A stretch of DNA of 12,459 bases from the NCBI GenBank assembly GCA_003242205.1, contig QGUR01000118.1:1-12459 (forward strand). The letters run 5' to 3'. This stretch comes from Chloroflexota bacterium. GTDB lineage: Bacteria; Chloroflexota; Anaerolineae; Aggregatilineales; Phototrophicaceae. Below the pieces are notes generated by a model that saw nothing but the letters and a program-made list of their open reading frames with translations, was not told the DNA's origin and searched no databases. The translations under genes were made by a program, and so were the position numbers. Below, in pieces: positions 1 to 6,090 of this stretch (its first letter is position 1; each line of letters begins with the position of its first letter).

Positions 1-157
1 CGTCCAGCATGTCATCGACCCAGCGAAAATAGGCGTAGGAGCGAAAGGCGTCGGCTACACGGCAGCGGTCGACCAGCAAACGGATGGTATAGTAACTTTG
101 TTTGCTGGCAGCTCTGGTGATACGTTGGCAAGGTCAGGTTCGCGCTCGCCAGCGCAT
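1..157 (-). CDS. Squalene/phytoene synthase family protein, N-terminal fragment (partial, disrupted 5' end)
   Basis: Read on the minus strand, positions 133 to 2 encode ITRAASKQSYYTIR near 118-77 and then AYFRWVDDMLD near 34-2. The second stretch contains the first aspartate-rich substrate-binding motif (DDxxD) of trans-isoprenyl diphosphate synthases of the squalene/phytoene synthase family. These enzymes join two prenyl diphosphates head to head in carotenoid or hopanoid/squalene synthesis. The gene runs off the left edge, so only about 44 residues are visible. The start is abnormal. The same frame has a TGA at 134-136 directly before the conserved stretch, and no ATG, GTG or early TTG after it. 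Upstream in that frame, an ATG at 155-157 opens only seven codons before the TGA. In a neighbouring frame the bases before the break encode EPDLA, which would fit the usual leader before ITRAASKQ if one base were missing. A one-base deletion, a sequencing indel or pseudogenisation are all possible. Family assignment is fairly sure; intactness is not. Confidence 0.7.
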
Positions 158-426
158 GTTTCCGCCGGCCTGCCACTGGATACGCCGGAAAGGCGCGATG
201 CTTCCGGCACGACCGCACGAGGTAACAAGCTGGTTTCCTTTCGCGTCCGGTTGCCGTTCGGGTGGCCGCGCGGAGGGGATGTGTAGAGCGGCTGCGTGAC
301 ACGCCGTCTCGGAGCGGCTATGCAAGCAGATCGTATAACAGTCGCCATCGCCCGCTTAGTTACAAATGTAATCACGGCGGGTTACTGAAATCACCGGCTC
401 ATGGCCTGCAATTTGGAAATTCACCG
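158..426. other. Intergenic region without a recognisable gene
   Basis: This stretch lies between the broken synthase start and the promoter of the tRNA unit. Open frames exist on both strands, but their translations are rich in Arg, Pro and Ser and show no family motif or ribosome binding site. They look like chance frames in GC-rich DNA. The right-hand part becomes AT-richer toward the promoter at 427. A weak minus-strand TTATAC-like box near 320-340 could serve the synthase gene, but no matching -35 at good spacing was found. Confidence 0.4.
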
Positions 427-455
427 TTGACTGAGCGGCGCTGGCGTGCTATTAT
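427..455 (+). promoter_or_regulatory. Sigma-70-type promoter of the tRNA-fMet/tRNA-Met unit
   Basis: A TTGACT box at 427-432 and a TATTAT box at 450-455 are separated by exactly 17 bases. Both match the housekeeping consensus in five of six positions. Transcription would start near 462, only a few bases ahead of the first tRNA at 468, as expected for a stable-RNA promoter. Confidence 0.75.
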
Positions 456-467
456 TCGGCCCAACGA

Positions 468-539
<72 letters not shown>

Positions 540-547
540 TCTTCTAT

Positions 548-621
548 GGTGATGTAGCTCAGCTGGTTAGAGCGACGCACTCATAATGCGTAGGTCATTG
601 GTTCAAGTCCAATCATCACCA
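548..621 (+). tRNA. tRNA with CAT anticodon: elongator Met (or Ile2)
   Basis: This is a full cloverleaf: acceptor GGTGATG/CATCACC, D stem GCTC/GAGC, anticodon stem ACGCA/TGCGT with loop CTCATAA, T arm ATTGG/CCAAT with loop TTCAAGT, and discriminator A. The 1-72 pair is G-C and the GGG/CCC initiator signature is absent, so it is not the initiator. Elongator Met is the simplest call. A tRNA-Ile2, whose C34 is converted to lysidine by TilS, has the same DNA anticodon and cannot be excluded by eye. It lies 8 bases behind the initiator tRNA on the same transcript. CCA is not encoded. Confidence 0.9.
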
Positions 622-630
622 CCTTCAAGG

Positions 631-660
631 CCCCATCTCAGTTGGATGGGGTTTTTTGTT
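631..660 (+). terminator. Rho-independent terminator of the tRNA unit
   Basis: A perfect 7-bp stem (CCCCATC at 631-637, GATGGGG at 645-651) with a 7-base loop is followed directly by six T residues at 652-657. It sits 10 bases after the second tRNA and closes the two-tRNA transcript. Confidence 0.9.
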
Positions 661-668
661 TCCTTCTC

Positions 669-697
669 TTGCGCTGCTTCTCACTCCCGGTTAATCT
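669..697 (+). promoter_or_regulatory. Candidate promoter for the VOC gene
   Basis: A TTGCGC box at 669-674 and a TAATCT box at 692-697 are 17 bases apart, just after the tRNA terminator. A start near 704 would leave a leader of about 50 bases before the VOC gene's ATG. The boxes are imperfect, so this is only a candidate. Confidence 0.4.
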
Positions 698-754
698 AGA
701 CATTACATCGACACTTAATGCAACGGATTGGTACAGGAAAAGGCTGTTCCGAAA

Positions 755-1552
755 ATGGCTTTGGAGCTCGACCACATTATCCTGGCTGTGGATGATCTGG
801 CCGCTGCTATGGCGACGTTGCGCGCCGAGGGGTTCACGGTTGTGCCGGGGGGGACACATGCCAGCGGCGCGACTCACAACGCGCTGATCGTGTTTCAGGA
901 TCAAACGTATATCGAGTTGCTCGCGCCGACCGGCGCAGAGCCGCGTACTGACGTGGCCGCGCCTGATTTTCGCTCGCTGCTGGGCCGGAGCGGGTGGGCC
1001 GGTTACGCGCTGCGTGTAAACAATGCCAGAAGTCTGGTCAAAGGGCTGCGCCGGCGCGATGTCGCTGTTGGCGACCCATTCGAGGCCAGCCGCGAGCGGC
1101 CCGATGGCAAAACGGCGCGCTGGCAAATGGCGATGCTGGAAGGTACTGCGTCCCCGTTTTTCATTCAGGACATCACACCGCTAAACCTGCGTATTCCCGA
1201 TAACAAGGAAGCGACCACCCATAAAAACGGCGTCACCGGCGTCATCAGCATTGGCTTTGTCGTCGCCGATCTGGAAACGGCGATCCGGCGCTATAGCCAG
1301 TTGCTGGGCGTGCTGCCGTCCGTCAATGATTCGGGAGCGCATTTCGATCTCGAAGGCATCTGGCTGACGCTGATGCTGCCCGAAAACGACGAGATGCAAG
1401 CACATCTCGACCAGCGCGGCGATGCGCCATACCAGCTTGTGCTGCGCTCGCGCGACGCGTCGCTATCTGGCAATACACCGGCGCGTAAAGTTCTGGGCGC
1501 GCAGATCGAAATCGCGCGTGGCGTGGTCACTTCACGGCAGTGGGAGGAATGA
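755..1552 (+). CDS. VOC family (glyoxalase-fold) protein, two-module, Glyoxalase_3-like
   Basis: The 265-residue protein opens with LELDHIILAVDDLAAAM (residues 3-19), the typical first strand and helix of a vicinal-oxygen-chelate module. H7 and E54 (in YIELLAP) stand where such proteins often hold a metal. A second module starts near residue 161 (VISIGFVVADLETAIRRY). The overall length and first-module style fit the glyoxalase-like domain (Glyoxalase_3) group of uncharacterised proteins. These are cytosolic and may act on small carbonyl or aromatic compounds; the substrate is not predictable. I chose the ATG at 755 because the protein then begins as its relatives do, and an AGGAAAAGG stretch at 735-743 can act as ribosome binding site. 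A TTG at 728 in the same frame would add nine residues. The gene converges on the DUF4256 gene. Confidence 0.85.
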   Translation: MALELDHIILAVDDLAAAMATLRAEGFTVVPGGTHASGATHNALIVFQDQTYIELLAPTGAEPRTDVAAPDFRSLLGRSGWAGYALRVNNARSLVKGLRRRDVAVGDPFEASRERPDGKTARWQMAMLEGTASPFFIQDITPLNLRIPDNKEATTHKNGVTGVISIGFVVADLETAIRRYSQLLGVLPSVNDSGAHFDLEGIWLTLMLPENDEMQAHLDQRGDAPYQLVLRSRDASLSGNTPARKVLGAQIEIARGVVTSRQWEE

Positions 1553-1627
1553 CGCTTTCACCGTGAAGCTGCGCGCGGGGGAGGCCGGCGTTCCGACCTG
1601 CATTTGCCCCCGGCGGCGGTGAACGCG
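1553..1627. terminator. Inverted repeat between convergent genes, possible bidirectional terminator
   Basis: Directly after the stop codon of the VOC gene, 1553-1563 (CGCTTTCACCG) pairs with 1617-1627 (CGGTGAACGCG) over 10 of 11 positions. An inner CGGGGG/CCCCCG pairing could add to the structure. It fills the 79-base gap between two converging genes, where a shared transcription stop is expected. There is no T tract on either side, so intrinsic termination is not established. Confidence 0.35.
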
Positions 1628-1631
1628 AAAT

Positions 1632-2189
1632 TCAGACTCTGAGCGAACCTCGGAACCCCCTTGAGCTATAGAAAGAGGGCGCGCTGTTGTGATAGACGAA
1701 GACCTGTCCATAGCGGCGATCACAAAAAAGCGCGCCGCCGCGTTTTCTGATGTCTTCGGGGGTTTTCACCCAGCTCGACGTTTTCAAATCGAATTCGCCG
1801 AGTTTCTGTAATGCGCGATACTCGGCTTCCGTAAGCAGTTCGATTCCCATGTCCGCTGCCATATCCACGGCGTTACCCGCCGGATGCACGCCTTTCTTTT
1901 CGCGCGCCGCTTGTCCCTCACGGTCGTAGCAGGTATTCCGGCGGCCTTCGGGGCTTTCCGGCGAACAATCGTAGAAAATGTACTCGCCTGTCGTTTTGTC
2001 GCGTCCAACGACATCCGGCTCGCCGCCGGTTCGTTCCATTTCATTCAGCGACCACAGTTTTTCAGGATTCGCTTCCAGTCTGGCCCGGACTTCAGGCCAT
2101 TCAAGGCCCGGATGGCGCTGCATGTTTTTCTCAAAGCGAGCTTGCAAGACTTCGAGGAGTTCCTCGCGTTGTTTTGCTGACAACTTCAT
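1632..2189 (-). CDS. DUF4256 family protein
   Basis: The 185-residue soluble protein matches what I recall of DUF4256 from end to end. It has a helical N-terminus (residues 1-25), then EKLWSLNEMERTGGEPDVV (43-61), YIFYDCSPESPEGRRNTCYD (70-89), AVDMAADMGIELLTEAEY (107-124), TSSWVKTPEDIRKRGGALF (137-155) and the C-terminal RGFRGSLRV (177-185). No function is established for the family. The invariant charged and aromatic blocks suggest an enzyme or binding protein rather than a structural one. It has no signal peptide or membrane segment. The ATG at 2187-2189 has a GAAAGG stretch a few bases upstream. The gene is single, divergent from the flavoprotein gene and convergent with the VOC gene. Length and both termini look complete. 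Confidence 0.9.
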   Translation of the reverse strand: MKLSAKQREELLEVLQARFEKNMQRHPGLEWPEVRARLEANPEKLWSLNEMERTGGEPDVVGRDKTTGEYIFYDCSPESPEGRRNTCYDREGQAAREKKGVHPAGNAVDMAADMGIELLTEAEYRALQKLGEFDLKTSSWVKTPEDIRKRGGALFCDRRYGQVFVYHNSAPSFYSSRGFRGSLRV

Positions 2190-2301
2190 CTGGGACGCCT
2201 TTCTCGATTCAGAAACGAAAAGGACACACCTGTTTTACCCGCAGAGCGCACAGGATGCGAAGTTGGCGGTCAAGTTGTTGCCTGTCTCGTAATTTATGCG
2301 G

Positions 2302-2330
2302 TCGTCATATGCAGGCAGGGGTAGTACACT
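2302..2330 (+). promoter_or_regulatory. Candidate promoter of the flavin-reductase-like gene
   Basis: TCGTCA at 2302-2307 and TACACT at 2325-2330 are 17 bases apart, each with four of six consensus positions. They lie ahead of a strong AAGGAGG ribosome binding site at 2348-2354. Position and spacing are good but the boxes are weak. Confidence 0.3.
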
Positions 2331-2361
2331 GTGCTTGCCGGAAGGTTAAGGAGGCGAGCAG

Positions 2362-2886
2362 ATGACCGACAAAGCTCCCAGTGAGATCACCAATCTTGAC
2401 CGGTATGGAAATTCCGAACTGTCGTGGAGCAGGCCGCATGATCTCCTCTCGGCTCGCCCGTCGCAAATTGACCTCACATTTTTCCTTGGCACGACGGGCC
2501 CGGATGGTCGCCCGCACGCCGCCCCGTTCGGTGCGCTTTGGTACGATGGCGATCTGTATCTGGTCAGTGGGCCGGAGACGCGCAAGTCTCGCAATCTGGC
2601 GAAAAACCCGGCCTGCACGGTCTCGGTCAAACTGAAGGGAATCGACCTTGTACTGGAAGGCGAAGCTCGCAGGGTCGTCGATCAGCCAACGCTGGAGCGG
2701 CTGGCCCAATTGTACCGCGAGGATGGATGGCCGGTAGAGGTGCAGGGCGATGCATTCATGGCTCCTTACAGCGCTCCGAGCGCCGGGCCGCCGCCCTGGT
2801 ATCTTTACCGATTCGTGTTTCACACCGCCTTTGGAGTCGCTACCGCCGAGCCGTTTGGAGCTACTCGCTGGCGCTTCGAACGCTGA
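2362..2886 (+). CDS. Pyridoxamine 5'-phosphate oxidase (PPOX)-fold flavin/F420-binding protein
   Basis: The 174-residue protein shows the split-barrel pattern of the PNPOx-like superfamily: FLGTTGPDGRPHAAPFGALW (residues 41-60), DGDLYLVSG (62-70), and TRKSRNLAKNPACTVSVK (73-90), the stretch that normally contacts the flavin phosphate. A late YLYRFVFHTAFG (147-158) is typical of the final barrel strands. Members reduce or oxidise small substrates using FMN, FAD or F420; the cofactor cannot be decided from this sequence. Residues 1-35 form a short N-terminal extension common in small stand-alone members. The start is secure: ATG at 2362 with a near-perfect AAGGAGG seven bases upstream. It is a single gene with no partner that would reveal its substrate. 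Confidence 0.85.
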   Translation: MTDKAPSEITNLDRYGNSELSWSRPHDLLSARPSQIDLTFFLGTTGPDGRPHAAPFGALWYDGDLYLVSGPETRKSRNLAKNPACTVSVKLKGIDLVLEGEARRVVDQPTLERLAQLYREDGWPVEVQGDAFMAPYSAPSAGPPPWYLYRFVFHTAFGVATAEPFGATRWRFER

Positions 2887-3006
2887 CCGACACAGTTCGC
2901 ACCAAACCCACCTGCGTCGATAGCGGTAATCCATTGTTCGTGCCATGTTGTCCGGATGCAACAATAACGGGCCGGGGGATGGAGTTCGCTACCTATCTGG
3001 CTTACT

Positions 3007-4002
3007 TTACTTCGGCGCTGGTTTTGTATATCGCCGGATTTCTTTCAGGGGCGTGAAACCGACGCTTTCGTACAGGTGGCGCGCGCCAAACTGATCGCCG
3101 ACATCGGCATAAAGCCTTGCCTGAGTTAGACCACGCTCGCGGAGGGCGTGCAGGCCATGAAGCAACAGCGCCCGGCCCAGCCCGCGCCTGCGCCACGGCT
3201 TGCCCACGCTGAGATCGGCAATCACGCCGACCGGAGGATTGGCTTCCGCGATAACGACGCCGGCAATCTCGTCGTTCTGCCACGCCGCATACCAGAGGGA
3301 TGGGTCGGTTTCCGGTTTCGACATCCGGTTAGCGAAGTCTTCGTCGGTTTTTTCCACATAGCCCCATTCGTCGGCAAAGGCAGCTTCAAGCGCGAAGAAA
3401 GCCGCGCGCAGTTCGTTCTCGCGTGGCCGGCGAATTTCGAAATTGGCGAGGGCGGGCGGCGGTTCGATGGTCATCAGGTTCACCAGTTGCATCTCGATGA
3501 CCGTGTTCTCGACCGCATAGCCCGCCGCTTCCAGACGAGTCACGGTTTCGCGCTCGTCGGTGGTGACGGCGGTGACAAAGCGGGCCACAACGCCAGATGG
3601 CCGAAACAAAGCCGCCATTCCCAGCACCGTCTCGGCCCAGCCGAGTAGCGCCGTGCCGATGCCCTTGCCGCGCCATTCCGGCAGGAGCAAACCGCGGTGA
3701 TAGAGCGTCCACGAACCATCGGCCTGCGCCCATGAGCGTATCCACTGGTAGCCGACGATGCTGCCGCTGACCTCGGCAATCAAAACCTGTCTGGCGGGAT
3801 CGAAGTCGGGGCGTGGTGCATATACCTCGGCCAGTTCATCCAGCGCCGGCGTGCGCTGATCGGATAATGGATCAACACGGTCATGGATTTCCCGCCCTCG
3901 GTGCACTGACTGGATACCGGGCAGGTCTTCCGGGCCGCGAAACGGGCGGAAGCGCAGGCCGGGAATTTCTGGCGCATCGGGCAAATCAACGAAATCACTC
4001 AT
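3007..4002 (-). CDS. Tandem-GNAT N-acetyltransferase (mycothiol-synthase-like architecture)
   Basis: The 331-residue protein contains two GNAT folds. The first has its acetyl-CoA loop at WRGKGIGTALL (residues 110-120), preceded by the strand LYHRGLLL. The second has WRRRGLGRALL (270-280), preceded by VGVIADLSVGKP, and ends with ARHLYESVGF (307-316), the usual C-terminal GNAT signature. Both loops keep the R/QxxGxG/A pattern, so both domains could bind acetyl-CoA, although in tandem GNATs often only one is catalytic. The layout resembles mycothiol synthase (MshD), but nothing nearby supports mycothiol synthesis, so the substrate is unknown. The ATG at 4000-4002 has only a weak GGGAG upstream. 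The gene lies 100 bases behind the FAD-domain gene and could be co-transcribed with it. Confidence 0.85.
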   Translation of the reverse strand: MSDFVDLPDAPEIPGLRFRPFRGPEDLPGIQSVHRGREIHDRVDPLSDQRTPALDELAEVYAPRPDFDPARQVLIAEVSGSIVGYQWIRSWAQADGSWTLYHRGLLLPEWRGKGIGTALLGWAETVLGMAALFRPSGVVARFVTAVTTDERETVTRLEAAGYAVENTVIEMQLVNLMTIEPPPALANFEIRRPRENELRAAFFALEAAFADEWGYVEKTDEDFANRMSKPETDPSLWYAAWQNDEIAGVVIAEANPPVGVIADLSVGKPWRRRGLGRALLLHGLHALRERGLTQARLYADVGDQFGARHLYESVGFTPLKEIRRYTKPAPK

Positions 4003-4102
4003 GGCAGCACAATGTATGGCGCTCCCGCCTGCGACTCCTGAGGCGTTGTTAGCAGCGGTTGGGCGACGCGAACAGTGACAGCAGCGATATTTTGACGGAT
4101 GC

Positions 4103-4948
4103 TCATAATACGCCGAGGGCGCTGGCGGCTTCGAGAAGCGCGCGTTTAACCGTCACGCGGGCCATTTCACGGCGGTACTCGGCGCTGCCCAGAAAGTCTG
4201 AAACCGGCTCCACGCGTGCCGGAACGGAATCGGCAGCGCGGTGGATATTCGCTTCATTCAGGGCGTTGCCCGTCAGTGTATCCAGATACAGACTGATGAC
4301 GGGCTGGGCAGACGCGCCGCACAGGGCTGCGAACGCGGCGTCTACCAGCCCGGCCTCGTTCAACTGGACGTGGACAGCGGCGTTGACGATGGCTTCGTCC
4401 GCGGGCGTGCGTGAAACGTAGGCTGCACCATGCGCCTCACGCGGCCCAAGCGACGGGATAAAAATCCCGGTGAGCAGCCCCGTGCGGAGCGGATGCGGCG
4501 ATGAACCATCCATCAGACTGGCGATCCCATCGGCCGCCGGCTGGCCGTCCGGCAGCAGGCGCAAAACGCCGGCATCGTGCGCGACGAGGGCTGCCAGCCA
4601 TTCCCGCGGCGGTTGGTCGAGCATCAGGCTTTCGCCGACCGACGCGCCGTTCCGGATATTAAGCGGCAAGGCGCGCGTGAGCGAACGTTTGAGGAAAGCG
4701 GGCACGTCGTCCGACTCGACCACATCCTGCAGGCGAACCGCCGCGCCGATCGTGACGCCGTGCTCATCTGCCGCGATTTCATTGAGTTCGGGTACATCCT
4801 GTAAGTCGATGACAGTTGTGTATGGCAATTCGAGGCGGCCAAAAAGAAGCGCTCCACCGGCGACGGCAATCGCGTCTGGTTCGCCAACGAGGGCAAGCGC
4901 TTCATCTCTCGTTGCTGGCCGGTAGTAGTTTGTGGGTTTTGACGTCAT
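4103..4948 (-). CDS. FAD-binding domain of molybdopterin dehydrogenase family (CoxM/XdhB-like), orphan
   Basis: The 281-residue protein follows the medium flavin subunit of the xanthine dehydrogenase/CO dehydrogenase family. It starts with YYRPATRDEALALV (residues 8-21), then AIAVAGGALLFGRLE (26-40), the first FAD pyrophosphate loop, and TTVIDLQDVPELNEI (44-58). The second FAD loop is at RNGASVGESL (99-108). The C-terminal domain ends with SDFLGSAEYRREMARVTVKR, as in CO-dehydrogenase flavoprotein C-terminal domains. Both FAD loops deviate: the usual GGTDL is GGALL, and the usual TIGGN reads SVGES. FAD binding may be altered or lost. No molybdenum-cofactor large subunit or 2Fe-2S subunit is in the window, so it is an orphan here. 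Its ATG overlaps the TGA of the upstream lipoprotein gene by one base, indicating translational coupling. Confidence 0.82.
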   Translation of the reverse strand: MTSKPTNYYRPATRDEALALVGEPDAIAVAGGALLFGRLELPYTTVIDLQDVPELNEIAADEHGVTIGAAVRLQDVVESDDVPAFLKRSLTRALPLNIRNGASVGESLMLDQPPREWLAALVAHDAGVLRLLPDGQPAADGIASLMDGSSPHPLRTGLLTGIFIPSLGPREAHGAAYVSRTPADEAIVNAAVHVQLNEAGLVDAAFAALCGASAQPVISLYLDTLTGNALNEANIHRAADSVPARVEPVSDFLGSAEYRREMARVTVKRALLEAASALGVL

Positions 4949-5748
4949 CAGTTACCTCGTGGGTACACGGCAAGCGTGACGGGCACGCCATCGAGCGAAG
5001 GGAGTATCACAGGCGTTTGCCCGGCTCCGATATACATCATGGTTGAACCGCCGCCGTCCAGATTTAGCGCATGCACAAGCCCCAGATCGGTCGTTGGCAG
5101 GTACGCGCTCAGATCCGAAAGCGTGATACCAAAGAGTGTCGTGACCATCAGCACAATCCGGCCGGCGCTGTCCTGCGCGACCACCGTGCGGCGCGAGACA
5201 TCGGTATCATCAGGGTTCGTATAGCTGGATGCGCCATTGACGACCAACATGGGGAAGGCCTGAACTGCCTGCTCCAGCGCCTCGTTCTGATATGGCTCGG
5301 CAGTCAGCGAGCGCACGCGCGGTTGTCCATTGGCCACTTGGAACATGCCGCCACGCCCGACATAACTCTGACCATGAACGACGCCGTCGGCCACGACGAG
5401 GCCCAGCGCATTCCCCTGCGGATCGAAGAAATTTCCATTGACAAAGGCCACCGCGCCGGGCAATGCGTCGCGCCATGCCTGCAAGCCGGATGGATTGCCG
5501 GGGCTATAGTGAACGCGAAACGTGAAGTGCGCGGGATCGATACGCAGCGTCACCAGTTGCAGCAACGGGTTGCCCGGGTCTGGAAAGTAGGTGCGCCGTT
5601 CCAACCCCGGGGCGAGCATCTCCCAGCCTTCCGGCGGAGGCGTCGGCGTAGGTGTGGGGGCGATCAACTGGATGGACAGCGAGCAGGCGGCTGTCAGGCA
5701 GATGATGAGCGAAAGCGAGCAGAGCCAGACCGGCAGACGAAGGCGCAT
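4948..5748 (-). CDS. Phosphodiester glycosidase (NAGPA-domain) lipoprotein
   Basis: From the ATG at 5746-5748 the protein has 266 residues. It has a basic-hydrophobic signal peptide ending in the lipobox LTAAC (residues 18-22), a Pro-Thr linker (PTPTPTPPP, 31-39), and then a phosphodiester glycosidase domain of the NAGPA type. The hallmarks are VAFVNGNFFDPQG (residues 100-112), SRRTVVAQD (185-193) and ALNLDGGGSTMM (227-238). It should be anchored outside the cytoplasmic membrane. Family members cleave sugar-phosphodiester bonds or act on envelope polysaccharides; the substrate here is unknown. An upstream in-frame ATG at 5806-5808 would add 20 residues, but it sits on the candidate -10 region and lacks a ribosome binding site. 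The chosen ATG has GGGAGGAG at 5760-5767. The stop overlaps the start of the FAD-domain gene. Confidence 0.88.
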   Translation of the reverse strand: MRLRLPVWLCSLSLIICLTAACSLSIQLIAPTPTPTPPPEGWEMLAPGLERRTYFPDPGNPLLQLVTLRIDPAHFTFRVHYSPGNPSGLQAWRDALPGAVAFVNGNFFDPQGNALGLVVADGVVHGQSYVGRGGMFQVANGQPRVRSLTAEPYQNEALEQAVQAFPMLVVNGASSYTNPDDTDVSRRTVVAQDSAGRIVLMVTTLFGITLSDLSAYLPTTDLGLVHALNLDGGGSTMMYIGAGQTPVILPSLDGVPVTLAVYPRGN

Positions 5749-5759
5749 GAACAGGGAAA

Positions 5760-5767
5760 CTCCTCCC
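5760..5767 (-). promoter_or_regulatory. Ribosome binding site that decides the lipoprotein start
   Basis: On the minus strand this reads GGGAGGAG, 11 bases ahead of the ATG at 5746-5748. It is the only Shine-Dalgarno match for this gene, and it places the signal peptide directly at the N-terminus with an arginine-rich n-region. Confidence 0.6.
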
Positions 5768-5787
5768 AACTCGTGGCTGGTTTGGCC

Positions 5788-5816
5788 TTGTGGAGGCCAC
5801 GTGTTCATGCTATACT
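5788..5816 (+). promoter_or_regulatory. Promoter of tRNA-Val
   Basis: TTGTGG at 5788-5793 and TATACT at 5811-5816 are 17 bases apart. A start near 5823 gives a leader of about 20 bases before tRNA-Val. The -10 overlaps a candidate minus-strand -10 for the lipoprotein gene. Confidence 0.65.
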
Positions 5817-5841
5817 CTAACCCATAATCAGCGCGTGAAAA
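5814..5841 (-). promoter_or_regulatory. Candidate divergent promoter for the lipoprotein/FAD-domain pair
   Basis: On the minus strand TTTTCA (5841-5836) and TAGAGT (5819-5814) are 16 bases apart, each with four of six consensus matches. Transcription would start a few bases inside the upstream ATG at 5808. This favours translation from the ATG at 5748, which has a ribosome binding site. Confidence 0.35.
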
Positions 5842-5843
5842 AA

Positions 5844-5917
<74 letters not shown>

Positions 5918-5929
5918 CAGGTGTACCAT

Positions 5930-5966
5930 CGGGCCTACCTTCATAATAGGTAGGCCCGTTTGTTTT
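5930..5966 (+). terminator. Rho-independent terminator after tRNA-Val
   Basis: A perfect 10-bp stem (CGGGCCTACC at 5930-5939, GGTAGGCCCG at 5949-5958) with a 9-base loop is followed by TTTGTTTT. It is oriented for the tRNA; the opposite side lacks a T tract. Confidence 0.92.
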
Positions 5967-6090
5967 ATGACCCGAACCTCTACACCAAACGCGAGCCTTT
6001 TTCGCTTGCGCCAATAGACAGACGGCCTTTCGTAATTGCGGTAGCCCTGTTCCCTTTTCGCTACGTTCGTATTTCCTGCGGGCGGCTTCC

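Noticed and set aside
2..286. A long plus-strand open frame from the left edge to a stop at 286.
   Set aside because: It has no recognisable motif, no ribosome binding site for internal starts, and it overlaps the minus-strand synthase fragment, whose motifs are clear.
728..754. TTG at 728 as the start of the VOC protein.
   Set aside because: The extra nine residues are unlike family N-termini, and the ATG at 755 gives the standard beginning and has a purine-rich ribosome binding site.
3007..4002. Naming the tandem acetyltransferase as mycothiol synthase (MshD).
   Set aside because: Two GNAT domains alone are not specific, the context gives no mycothiol genes, and the organism does not look like an actinobacterium.
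5071..5820. A 249-codon plus-strand open frame opposite the lipoprotein gene.
   Set aside because: It is rich in His, Arg and Gln with a run of arginines that mirrors the Pro-Thr linker on the other strand. The minus strand has a signal peptide, lipobox and NAGPA motifs.
5990..6010. A hairpin (CGCGAGC / GCTTGCG) downstream of the last FemAB-type gene as an operon terminator.
   Set aside because: In the direction of the FemAB transcript one pair becomes an A-C mismatch and only three T residues follow, too weak to call.
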